From assembly GCA_020343675.1 (NCBI GenBank), contig CP070806.1:3131245-3191634 (forward strand): 60,390 nt of DNA, written 5' to 3'. The first letter of the stretch is position 1, and each line of letters starts with the position of its first letter. Below the pieces are notes generated by a model that worked only from the letters and a program-made list of their open reading frames with translations, ran no database searches and had not been told where the DNA came from. Source of the DNA: Phycisphaerales bacterium. Lineage in GTDB: Bacteria > Planctomycetota > Phycisphaerae > Sedimentisphaerales > Anaerobacaceae. The translations under genes and the position numbers were made by a program. Below, piece by piece: positions 42,046 to 49,682 of the stretch.

Positions 42046-42507
42046 ATGAAAACTAACAAGAGCGGTTTTACATTGGTCGAAATTCTTATCGTCGTGGTCA
42101 TTCTTGGTATCCTTGCGGCCATCGTAATACCTCAGTTCACCGAGGCCAGTACCGAGGCCAAGACATCGAGTCTGTGCACGGACCTTCAGTCGGTGCGTTC
42201 GCAGATCGAGCTGTACAAGATTCAGCACAATGACAACCTGCCCGGCGTGGCCAACGGTACGCATACCGGCGGCGCTGGATGGATTAATGCCATGACAGAC
42301 CAGACCAATCTTTACGGTGAAGCGGGCACGGACTTCGGTCCTTATCTGCAGAAAGTTCCGTCGAATCAATTCGTTGATTCCACTATTGACGACGTCGTTG
42401 AAATAACAGGCGACGACACTGCGCGTGGTGGCGGCAACGCCGGCTGGCACTTCAACACTGCGACCGGCGCCTTTCACGCTGACGACGATGCTCACAAGGA
42501 TCTCTAA
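42046..42507 (+). CDS. Type IV pilin / GspG-like pseudopilin (probable major subunit)
   Basis: 153 residues. A prepilin leader of seven residues ends in glycine, then FTLVEILIVVVILGILAAIVIPQF: the class III signal with N-methyl-Phe and Glu+5. The globular domain ends GGGNAGWHFNTATGAFHADDDAHKDL, like GspG, with an aspartate-rich C-terminus that might bind calcium. It should be cleaved by a prepilin peptidase and assembled at the membrane. The site AAAAGGGGC precedes it. A terminator follows, so it is likely transcribed more than the downstream genes. Confidence 0.93.
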   Translation: MKTNKSGFTLVEILIVVVILGILAAIVIPQFTEASTEAKTSSLCTDLQSVRSQIELYKIQHNDNLPGVANGTHTGGAGWINAMTDQTNLYGEAGTDFGPYLQKVPSNQFVDSTIDDVVEITGDDTARGGGNAGWHFNTATGAFHADDDAHKDL

Positions 42508-42592
42508 GAATTTGGGTCGCCGGCCGAGCCGTCGCTGAGAACAGACAAAGCCGGTTGCCTGAATCTGGTGAAAACCAAAAAAATAGACAATT

Positions 42593-42638
42593 AGGCTGAC
42601 CTCGCTGAGGTGATTACCGACGGCGGGTCAGCCTTTTT
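42593..42638 (+). terminator. Intrinsic terminator after the first pilin gene
   Basis: A perfect 9-base stem AGGCTGACC (42593-42601) / GGTCAGCCT (42626-42634), a 24-base loop and a TTTTT run ending at 42638. It ends 38 bases before the next pilin gene on the same strand, so it must be read through, or a second promoter must exist, for the rest of the locus. Confidence 0.85.
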
Positions 42639-42675
42639 AATGATGGTCAGACGTCTGGAAAACAGAAAGGATAGG

Positions 42676-43185
42676 ATGATGAACAGAGCAAGGGCGTTCA
42701 CACTTGTTGAGATTCTGATCGTGGTCGTCTTGCTTGGCATCCTTGCGCTGGTGATCCTTCCGATGGTCTCGGGCAGCGTCATATCGGCCAGGGAAAGTGC
42801 TCTTGCCCACGATTTGCAGATGCTGCGCAGGTACGTTCTGGTTTACAAGGGCCAGCACCTGGAAGTGGCTCCTGGCTACCCTGATGGAGACACGACCCAG
42901 GCGCCCACCGAGCAAGCTTTCCTTGATCAGATTATGTTGTCGAGCGACGCCAGCGGTCAGACGGCTCCGATTGGGACGCCCGGTTTCGAGCGAGGTCCCT
43001 ACCTGATGAAGATACCAGTCAATCCGCTTAATCACAAGGACACAGTTCAGGTGCTTGCAGACGGGGATGCCTTGCCGGCCAATGGCGACGACAGCCACGG
43101 CTGGATCTATAAGCCCGCGACGTCGCAGGTGCGGGCCGATTGCGGTGCAAGCGACGAGAGTGGAAAGCGATACTATGACTATTGA
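42676..43185 (+). CDS. Second GspG-like pseudopilin
   Basis: 169 residues from ATG 42676, preceded by AAAGGATAGG. A short leader (MMNRARA) is followed by FTLVEILIVVVLLGILALVILPMVSGS; here the residue before Phe is alanine rather than the usual glycine. The C-terminal half contains GPYLMKIPVNPLN and a GWIYKPATSQVRA strand, the GspG hallmarks also found in the first pilin, so the two appear to be tandem paralogues. It overlaps the next gene by 11 bases. Confidence 0.9.
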   Translation: MMNRARAFTLVEILIVVVLLGILALVILPMVSGSVISARESALAHDLQMLRRYVLVYKGQHLEVAPGYPDGDTTQAPTEQAFLDQIMLSSDASGQTAPIGTPGFERGPYLMKIPVNPLNHKDTVQVLADGDALPANGDDSHGWIYKPATSQVRADCGASDESGKRYYDY

Positions 43186-43699
43186 AACCAGGGCACGTCC
43201 GGACCTGGGCAGGCGGGGCTTTACGCTGGTTGAGGCGATGCTGGCCGTGGTGGTGCTGGGGATCGCCGCAGCGGGCGTCTTGCTGCCGTTTGTCAGCGGC
43301 GCCGCTGTGCGGACAGAAGGGATTCGCAGGACCTTGGCGGCCAGCCTTGCAAGCGACTTGATGGAACAAATTATACGATTGCCGTTCCATGATCCCGATG
43401 ACTTGACTTCTTATAATCAGGGGCCGGAGCCGGGAGAAACGGCGCCTGCAACTTTCGACAATATTGACGATTATCACGGCTACACCGAGGCCGAGGGGCA
43501 GGTGAAAGATGTGGCTGGGGTGGTCTTTACAGATCCTAAGTATGCAAATTTCAGCAGAAATGTGACGTGTGAGTATGTGTATGTCCCGCCGCAGCCAGCC
43601 GAGAGCGATCCGGCTAAGTGCGAGTTTGTTCGCATGACTGTAGAAGTGAACTATAGCGGCAAACCAATGGCGACCATCATTCGGCTTGTCAGTGAATGA
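43175..43699 (+). CDS. GspI/PilV-like minor pseudopilin
   Basis: 174 residues from ATG 43175. An 18-residue basic leader ends in RRG, then FTLVEAMLAVVVLGIAAAGVLLPF. The soluble part starts with AAVRTEGIRRTLAASLASDLMEQIIRLPF, as in GspI/PilV minor subunits, which prime the pseudopilus tip. The start lies inside the preceding gene, and the stop overlaps the next start by four bases, indicating tight coupling. Confidence 0.85.
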   Translation: MTIETRARPDLGRRGFTLVEAMLAVVVLGIAAAGVLLPFVSGAAVRTEGIRRTLAASLASDLMEQIIRLPFHDPDDLTSYNQGPEPGETAPATFDNIDDYHGYTEAEGQVKDVAGVVFTDPKYANFSRNVTCEYVYVPPQPAESDPAKCEFVRMTVEVNYSGKPMATIIRLVSE

Positions 43700-44328
43700 A
43701 GAGGATCCGATATAAAAGTGGATTTACGCTGATCGAGCTGCTTGTGGCTCTGGTGATTACAGGCATCATCGTGTCTGCAGTGGCGACGTTGGCCTTCGCC
43801 ATGAATTCGGCCGGTCTGGCGACCGACGATATGGGCCGAAAGCAGGCCCAGGTGCGCTTCGCGACGGCGAGGATTTCGGACCTGATTCGGCAGTGCAGGC
43901 TTGTCTGTTATGCATCCGCCGATGAGATAGCCGTTTGGCGAGCAGACGATAAATTCAACGATGGAAAAATTAACATTGGCGAGCTGGTCTATATCGAGGC
44001 CGGGACGGCACACGACTATTTGCGACTTTGTGAATTTGATCCTTCAAGCAGTACGGAGATCAGTCTGGGCTCCATCGGCCCGCTATCGACAAACTGGTGG
44101 TCCGCGTACAGCAGTACGATCGATTACACGCTACTGATGCCGGAATGCAGCAATGTGATGTTTTATCTCGATGATACAGGCTCACCGCCGAAGAGCAGGC
44201 TCGTGAGTATTACATGTGACGTTGTTGAGAATGGTGCGCCTCGCCAATACCAGATGAGCGCGATGCTGCGCGGCTGGGCGGGGAACCTGCTCGACGCAGC
44301 CGGAAACATCGTGAGTGATGACGATTAG
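43696..44328 (+). CDS. GspJ/PilW-like minor pseudopilin
   Basis: 210 residues. The leader MKRIRYKSG is followed by FTLIELLVALVITGIIVSAVATLAFAM, with Glu+5. The long soluble domain (AQVRFATARISDLIRQCRLVCYASADEIAVWRADD) and its length suit GspJ/PilW minor pilins. It begins with a four-base overlap on the previous stop. Confidence 0.85.
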   Translation: MKRIRYKSGFTLIELLVALVITGIIVSAVATLAFAMNSAGLATDDMGRKQAQVRFATARISDLIRQCRLVCYASADEIAVWRADDKFNDGKINIGELVYIEAGTAHDYLRLCEFDPSSSTEISLGSIGPLSTNWWSAYSSTIDYTLLMPECSNVMFYLDDTGSPPKSRLVSITCDVVENGAPRQYQMSAMLRGWAGNLLDAAGNIVSDDD

Positions 44329-44329
44329 C

Positions 44330-45478
44330 ATGAAGACCAGGAAGAATACATCCGACCGGACAGGGGCCGCGCTACTCGTTGTGCTGATTATCGTTATGGC
44401 CATAACGATTACGGCGCTCGGCTTTGTATCGCAGAGCGATGTAGAATTGCTCTGTGGCCAAAATATGGTCATGCGAGCGCAGATGGATTATTTGGCCGAA
44501 TCCGGCCTGGAACACGCCCGAGGGCTGGTCTTGAATCCACAAGACGTCAGGACGCCTGGTTTCGATTACTGGAGAGGAGAAGCAAATCTGCAACTGACTT
44601 CCAGTAATGACTTTTATGATGTTACGGTTACCCGCGACGCGAGCGATTTATGCAATTATACCATCGACTGTGACGCTTACCGGTTGGAAGGAGTGGAGAC
44701 TATTGGCTTGAGCCGCTTGCAGGCCGTACTTCGTCTTGACCCGTGTATCGCCTACTGGACCGGCTTGAACACCACAGTGTGGCCACAAATGACCATTGAT
44801 GGGGACGTCTATTGCAACGGTAATGTGACGAATAATGGCACGATCAACGGGGATGTGTTTGCCCTCGGCACGATCAGTGGAACCGACCCTCAAGGGCAGA
44901 AGAAGCCTGCTGCCGAGGCCGGTATAATTTGGCCGAACCTTGCAGTGGCCGACTTTGGGCCGGCGTATTATGTTGGTGCGACAGAATATTTGGCAGAGCT
45001 AATTGCCGGTCCCAATATTCCGATGACTCCCTTTAACCCCACTGGAGGTAATCCTGCTGGAATTTGTTACTCCGGCGACGATGTTGAAATGCCCGGCAGT
45101 GTGACTATTAACGGCACGCTTGTCATTAGCGGCGACCTGACAGTAAGTGGGGCTAATAACGTGATCACTGCTGAACCTAACTTTCCGGCTCTCTTAATCA
45201 GCGGACAAGTGGTAATGAAGGACGGAGGATCGTTGATAATTCAAGGGCTTGCCCAAATTGGGGGACCAATAGCCGTCGATCCAAATACGACCAGTGCCAG
45301 CGTTCAGGTGATTGGCGGTTTGTTTAGCGCCAACGGTGGTGTTACTTCGGATAAAATCTCGGTCAATATCGCCGCAGCTCCGGCGATCGCGTCGATTGAA
45401 ACGTGGCCCGCAGCCACCGCCAAAAGGTGGGGACCGGCGGGCGGAGCGTTCTTCAGAAGCCTTGAAAGGATACCATAG
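44330..45478 (+). CDS. PilX/GspK-type protein with a repetitive beta-strand region
   Basis: 382 residues from ATG 44330, one base after the previous stop; in-frame ATG 44318 and GTG 44315 are alternatives. The N-terminus RTGAALLVVLIIVMAITITALGFVSQSD is the PilX/GspK transmembrane helix without a Glu+5, then MDYLAESGLEHARGLVL. The C-terminal half repeats short strands (IDGDVYCNGNVTNNGTINGDV; GSVTINGTLVISGDLTVSG), suggesting a beta-solenoid reminiscent of polymer-forming/bactofilin folds. It probably caps the pseudopilus or interacts with surface structures. Confidence 0.75.
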   Translation: MKTRKNTSDRTGAALLVVLIIVMAITITALGFVSQSDVELLCGQNMVMRAQMDYLAESGLEHARGLVLNPQDVRTPGFDYWRGEANLQLTSSNDFYDVTVTRDASDLCNYTIDCDAYRLEGVETIGLSRLQAVLRLDPCIAYWTGLNTTVWPQMTIDGDVYCNGNVTNNGTINGDVFALGTISGTDPQGQKKPAAEAGIIWPNLAVADFGPAYYVGATEYLAELIAGPNIPMTPFNPTGGNPAGICYSGDDVEMPGSVTINGTLVISGDLTVSGANNVITAEPNFPALLISGQVVMKDGGSLIIQGLAQIGGPIAVDPNTTSASVQVIGGLFSANGGVTSDKISVNIAAAPAIASIETWPAATAKRWGPAGGAFFRSLERIP

Positions 45479-45888
45479 AGACGGTCGAATCGCGGATCAT
45501 TCCGGTTCCCGGCGGCAGGTGCTTATCGGCCTATGTGTCTGTGAAAAAGAAAAAGTGAGAACGTATGAAAGACAACTTAGATTGTTGCCGGACCGGCGAT
45601 GGCTGAGATGGCCTGAAGGTTTTCGTCGGGCTGTTCTGAGGATTGTGCCGATTGTGTTGGCTGGAGCTATGGAAGATGTGGCTAATGACATTTGTATCGT
45701 TCTGTTTGAGTGAAGATAGCGGGGCACGGCTTCACGGTTCTATGGGTTCAAAAGGCCAAATAACTCAAGGAAAACGGACGTGCCGTTATGGCGCTTGGGG
45801 TGGCCGTTAAAGGTTTGGCCGGAACAAGACGAAAAAGGAACGGAGGAGGGTGATAATGTATCAAGACAGAGAGAGGAGGTTCGCCACA
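45479..45888. other. Gap inside the pilus locus
   Basis: 410 bases between the PilX-like and GspH-like genes. A 52-codon frame starting with GTG near 45555 is present but has no recognisable features or good ribosome binding site. No promoter, terminator or RNA structure is clear. A purine-rich stretch near the right end provides ribosome binding sites for the next gene. Confidence 0.45.
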
Positions 45889-46434
45889 ATGCCGGGTTTA
45901 ACATATCCGCCGACGAGGTTGTGTCATTTACATTGCAGGAGGCAGAGCACAGGCGATGCGCGAGGTCCCCAGCGGGGTTTTACCGTCGTCGAGTTGCTGA
46001 TCGTGGTCGTGATCCTCTCGATTGTGGCACTGACCGCCATACCGATGATGAGTTCGGCGGCCAGCATACAGATTCGCTCGGCGGCCAATATGATCGCGGC
46101 GGACCTGGAGTACGCCAGAAGTATGGCCATCAGCAGAGGACAAAACCACTCCGTCGTATTCGACAAGACCGCCGACAATTACAGAATAGTGGACCAGGGC
46201 GGTACCGTGGTACAGCATCCCGTGAAGAAGGGATTCACCTACATCGTGGACTTTCGAAATGAGAGCAGGCTCAATAGAGTCGATATCACCAATGCGAGTT
46301 TCAATACAGCCCAGACCGTCACGTTTGACTGCCTGGGTAGTCCCATCGAGGGAGGGACTGTCAATTTGCAGGCAGGCGGGATAATCACGACGATTACGGT
46401 GGAGCCTGTGACAGGGTTTGTTTCGATTCAGTAA
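45889..46434 (+). CDS. GspH/FimT-like pseudopilin
   Basis: 181 residues from ATG 45889, preceded by AGGAGGT at ideal spacing; ATG 45856, also with a GGAGG, would add 11 residues. The leader is long (about 30 residues, ending GPQRG) before FTVVELLIVVVILSIVALTAIPMM. The domain that follows (RSAANMIAADLEYARSMAISRGQNHSVVFDKTADNYRIVD) is the typical GspH/FimT beta-sandwich start. It lies apart from the other pilin genes and is followed by pilM. Confidence 0.88.
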   Translation: MPGLTYPPTRLCHLHCRRQSTGDARGPQRGFTVVELLIVVVILSIVALTAIPMMSSAASIQIRSAANMIAADLEYARSMAISRGQNHSVVFDKTADNYRIVDQGGTVVQHPVKKGFTYIVDFRNESRLNRVDITNASFNTAQTVTFDCLGSPIEGGTVNLQAGGIITTITVEPVTGFVSIQ

Positions 46435-46492
46435 TGATGAGCCCGGAAGAGGTGAAGGTCCACCGTTGTTTCCGAGCGAGGGAAGAAAGGCA

Positions 46493-47668
46493 ATGATCAG
46501 CTTGGGTCTGAAAACGCGAGGTCTGAGGCCGATAGGGTTGGACATAGGTCACAATTCTATCAAAGCCATTCAATTGGCCGTGAACGGAGAACAGATATCC
46601 GTTTTTGCGGCCGACGAAACTCGTATTGAAGCCGGGATCAACGGTGACGAACAGGTCAGAAGAAGTTTTGTCGTCTCGGCTATCAAACGGATGCTTGCAC
46701 AGGGGAACTTTCGTGGAACAGACGTCATCGCCTGTGTACCGAGCGGGAAATTGAAAATCACGAGTCTGCGTTTGCCCGAAGCGGAAAAGGGTGCGATTGA
46801 GCAGGCCCTGCGAAAGGAAGTTGCGCAGCGTTTCGCATTGGATCCGGATCGCGATCCGGTGGATTATGTCATCGCTGGTCATGTGCGGCAGGGCGATGAG
46901 GTCAAGAGTGAGTTGATTGTTTTTGCCACGGATAACCAGACTGTTACAGACCACATTGCCATGCTCGAAGAAGCAGGACTCAAGCCAGTGGGGATTGACA
47001 CGATTCCGTGCGCCTTGTTCAGAAGCTTCGAGAGGTCTTTGAGGCGCCAGGAGGACAGGGAGCTTACCGTGGTTTTTGTGGATGTGGGCAGTCGCTTCAC
47101 AACGGTCGTCTTCGGTCGGGGCGGAGAAATAAGTTTTGTCAAACAGATACCCATAGGAGGCGAACGGTTCGTTCAGCAGGTGGCGGCCAAATTAGGCATT
47201 AGCGTCGGCGAGGCTGAAATACTCCGCGAATCACTTCGGGCGGAGGATGGATTTTCCGTGCTGCAATCGGACGTTCTGGAACGTCCATCCGGCCAGAACG
47301 AGCGCGACATGGATACCTCCACGCGGCGTGCGATCGGTGACGCGGTGACAGCCGTGGCTGAGGATTTGGCGAGGGAAGTTGCCCTGTGTCTGAGGTATTA
47401 TACCGTAACATTCAGAGGAAAGCGAGTGGAGCGAGCGGTTTTTGCCGGTGGCGGCGCCTACGAGGATATTCTGCTCGATGTCCTGCAACGTCAATTGGGA
47501 ATCGAGATTGAGGTCGCCCAGCCGTTGAGGGGTTTTGACCTGCCAGGCGGAAGGGGTAATGTGAGCTTCTACGGCGACAGGCGCGGCCTGCTTTGTGGAT
47601 GGGCCGTGGCCGTGGGGCTCAGTCTCAAGGGTTGGGACAAGACTGAAAGCAGCACTCATCCGGCGTGA
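46493..47668 (+). CDS. pilM: Pilus assembly protein PilM
   Basis: 391 residues from ATG 46493 (MISLGLKTRG), with GGAAGAAAGG upstream. An actin-like ATPase: IGLDIGHNSIKAIQLAV (phosphate 1), VVFVDVGSRFTTVVFG (phosphate 2), AVFAGGGAYEDILLDVL (adenosine). PilM is cytoplasmic and binds the N-terminus of PilN, linking the ATPase to the inner-membrane platform. It opens the pilM-N-O-P-Q run. Confidence 0.92.
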   Translation: MISLGLKTRGLRPIGLDIGHNSIKAIQLAVNGEQISVFAADETRIEAGINGDEQVRRSFVVSAIKRMLAQGNFRGTDVIACVPSGKLKITSLRLPEAEKGAIEQALRKEVAQRFALDPDRDPVDYVIAGHVRQGDEVKSELIVFATDNQTVTDHIAMLEEAGLKPVGIDTIPCALFRSFERSLRRQEDRELTVVFVDVGSRFTTVVFGRGGEISFVKQIPIGGERFVQQVAAKLGISVGEAEILRESLRAEDGFSVLQSDVLERPSGQNERDMDTSTRRAIGDAVTAVAEDLAREVALCLRYYTVTFRGKRVERAVFAGGGAYEDILLDVLQRQLGIEIEVAQPLRGFDLPGGRGNVSFYGDRRGLLCGWAVAVGLSLKGWDKTESSTHPA

Positions 47669-47687
47669 CGCAAGTTACGAGACAGAA

Positions 47688-48434
47688 ATGAAAGAGATCG
47701 ACTTTCTTCCAGAATGGTACAGAAACGGTCAGAGACGCCAGGTGAGCTATCGCACGCAGTGCATCGCTCTGAGCGGCGTCTTTGTGGCGATGGTGGTATG
47801 GAGCCTGGTGGCCACACATTCGATCTCGAAGGCCCAGGCCGAGGTGGCTGAGACGGCGGCAAGTCACGGACAGGTGGAAAATGCCTCGGTCGAATCGGCC
47901 CGGCTTGAGAGTGAATTGAAGGAATTGCGAGAAAGAGTCGAGTCGGTCCAGGAAATTGATTCCAGGATAGACGTGGCCAGCATCCTGGCGGAACTGAGTT
48001 TCCTGATTGACCAGAGGGTAGTCCTCCGCAAAGTGGAGTTCATCGCCGAAAGATTCGTGCAAGAGCAGCAGGACGAGCCATTACAGACGGCCGGTACCGT
48101 TGTTCGCGCGGTGCGGACCACGCTGAACAGCAAGAAGGCGGTGCCGCTCGGCAACGTGCGATTCAAAGTGGTCGTGGCCGGCGTGGCAGCCGATGCGAGT
48201 GATGTGGGCGTGTTGATGTGTAAGTTGGAAGACTCGCCTTATTTCTGGCAGGTTATTCTGGCCTTTTCGCGCGATACCGAAATAGCCGGCCAGAGTACAG
48301 CCCCGCCCAGGAAAGAAACCGATACGAAAGACACAGTGGCTGAGACACAAGAGGATGTCCGGCAAGGCAGCGCCGGCATCCAGGCAAGTGAGTTTGAAAT
48401 AAACTGCTACCTGGCGAATTATCGCGAGCAGTAG
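47688..48434 (+). CDS. pilN: PilN-like inner-membrane assembly protein
   Basis: 248 residues from ATG 47688. The start MKEIDFLPEWYRNGQRRQ contains the IDFLPxWY motif that binds PilM. One transmembrane segment follows (CIALSGVFVAMVVWSLVA, about 24-41), then a coiled coil (VESARLESELKELRERVESVQEI) and a ferredoxin-like periplasmic domain. It is longer than Thermus/Pseudomonas PilN because of a charged linker (KETDTKDTVAETQEDV). Confidence 0.85.
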   Translation: MKEIDFLPEWYRNGQRRQVSYRTQCIALSGVFVAMVVWSLVATHSISKAQAEVAETAASHGQVENASVESARLESELKELRERVESVQEIDSRIDVASILAELSFLIDQRVVLRKVEFIAERFVQEQQDEPLQTAGTVVRAVRTTLNSKKAVPLGNVRFKVVVAGVAADASDVGVLMCKLEDSPYFWQVILAFSRDTEIAGQSTAPPRKETDTKDTVAETQEDVRQGSAGIQASEFEINCYLANYREQ

Positions 48435-48450
48435 AAAGCAAAAGATCGAG

Positions 48451-48996
48451 ATGCTGTTTCGGGAAAAACAACAGATAATGATTTGTATTATGGCCGGGGT
48501 GACGGTCTGCGTGTTTGTGTTGTTTTGGTATCTGCCGTTGCGCAAGAGGATGAAGGATATCGATCAGGCCAGGTCCGCACAAGCTCTTGCCATGGCCAGG
48601 AATGCTGCCGATAGCGAACGGCTGCCTCTGCTCCAAGAGCAGTTGCTGGACTTGCAGTCTGAGCTTGGGGACTATGAAGCGCACATCCCGGAGCAGAGGA
48701 ACGTCGGCCCGTTCCTGCGGGGAATCGCGGATTTGATGAATGAGTACAACTTGAAAGAGCAGATGGTGACACCGGGGCCGGAAGTGGAAGCCGATAAATT
48801 CTATTGTATCCCGGTGAGTATGCAGTGCAAGGGTTCGTTGACGCAATTATTCAAATTTTATCGCCGACTGCAAGCGCTGGATAGATGGGTTCGCATCGAG
48901 CAGGTGAGACTCTCCAATGACGGTCATTATGGCGGCGAGGTCAGCATGGAGACAAAGGCCGCCATCTATTACAGGGCGAAAGTTGGCCAGGGATGA
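48451..48996 (+). CDS. pilO: PilO-like inner-membrane assembly protein
   Basis: 181 residues. MLFREKQQIM is followed by one membrane helix (ICIMAGVTVCVFVLFWYLPL, about 11-30), a heptad-rich coiled coil (LLQEQLLDLQSELGDYEAHIPE) and the PilO ferredoxin-like domain (FYCIPVSMQCKGSLTQLFKFYRRLQALDRWVRIEQVRL). It pairs with PilN to form the periplasmic alignment ring. Confidence 0.87.
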   Translation: MLFREKQQIMICIMAGVTVCVFVLFWYLPLRKRMKDIDQARSAQALAMARNAADSERLPLLQEQLLDLQSELGDYEAHIPEQRNVGPFLRGIADLMNEYNLKEQMVTPGPEVEADKFYCIPVSMQCKGSLTQLFKFYRRLQALDRWVRIEQVRLSNDGHYGGEVSMETKAAIYYRAKVGQG

Positions 48997-49034
48997 CCCG
49001 GGCATAGAAGTTGAAGGGCCAGGTGAGAGCTTAG

Positions 49035-49640
49035 ATGAGACGCAACGGCAATCATGGGAGTTGTTTTACCGGATGGCTTCTCGGTCGATTTGCCGCCGAG
49101 AAGAAGAAGGCCATCACAACCGCGTGCCTGGTCATCGTGATGGTGTTCATGTGGATCAAAGTGCTGACCAGGAATACGCCCGAGGTGGCTGGAGCGGTGC
49201 CGCCTACTGGGCTGTTGAATGTCGAAGGCTCGTCGGAAGCAGCCGTCAAGGTGTCTTTCCTGGAACTGCCTGATGAACCGGGGCGCAACAATGTCATCAC
49301 GAGAGACTTTTTTGCCTCGGACGGCTGGCGGCATTTTGTGGGTGGACGACGCAAGTTTGCCGATATCGAAGAAGTCAATGTTCTTTCGCAGAATGGCAGT
49401 GAAGAAGTAATCAGAAAAGTGGCAGAGAAGCTCAGGCTGGAAGCCATTGTGGTGAGCAAGAATCCCCTGACCTTTATTAACAACAAGGTGCTGTCCGTGG
49501 GGGACAGAATGCTCATTAGTGACGGAAATGACAAGTATGAATGCGAAGTGGCTGCAATTGAAGAGAACACGGTAAAAATAAAGTGTAGAGAGGCAGAAAT
49601 AACGTTGAAGCTTGTGCAGGTGCCAACGGCCGACCATTGA
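49035..49640 (+). CDS. PilP/GspC-like periplasmic linker protein
   Basis: 201 residues. A single membrane anchor near residue 27-41 (AITTACLVIVMVFMWIKVL) and a periplasmic tail. The last 70 residues (LRLEAIVVSKNPLTFINNKVLSVGDRM, then YECEVAAIEENTVKIKCREAEITLKL) match the small beta-barrel HR-type domain of GspC/PilP, which docks the inner-membrane platform to the secretin. Unlike PilP it has no lipobox; the transmembrane anchor is GspC-like. Confidence 0.7.
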   Translation: MRRNGNHGSCFTGWLLGRFAAEKKKAITTACLVIVMVFMWIKVLTRNTPEVAGAVPPTGLLNVEGSSEAAVKVSFLELPDEPGRNNVITRDFFASDGWRHFVGGRRKFADIEEVNVLSQNGSEEVIRKVAEKLRLEAIVVSKNPLTFINNKVLSVGDRMLISDGNDKYECEVAAIEENTVKIKCREAEITLKLVQVPTADH

Positions 49641-49682
49641 TCGTTGCACGTGCCAGAGAGAAGAAAGAAAGGGAAATGAATT

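Noticed and set aside
45555..45713. 52-codon GTG-started frame in the gap of the pilus locus
   Set aside because: Poor ribosome binding site, no domain, and codon content unlike its neighbours.
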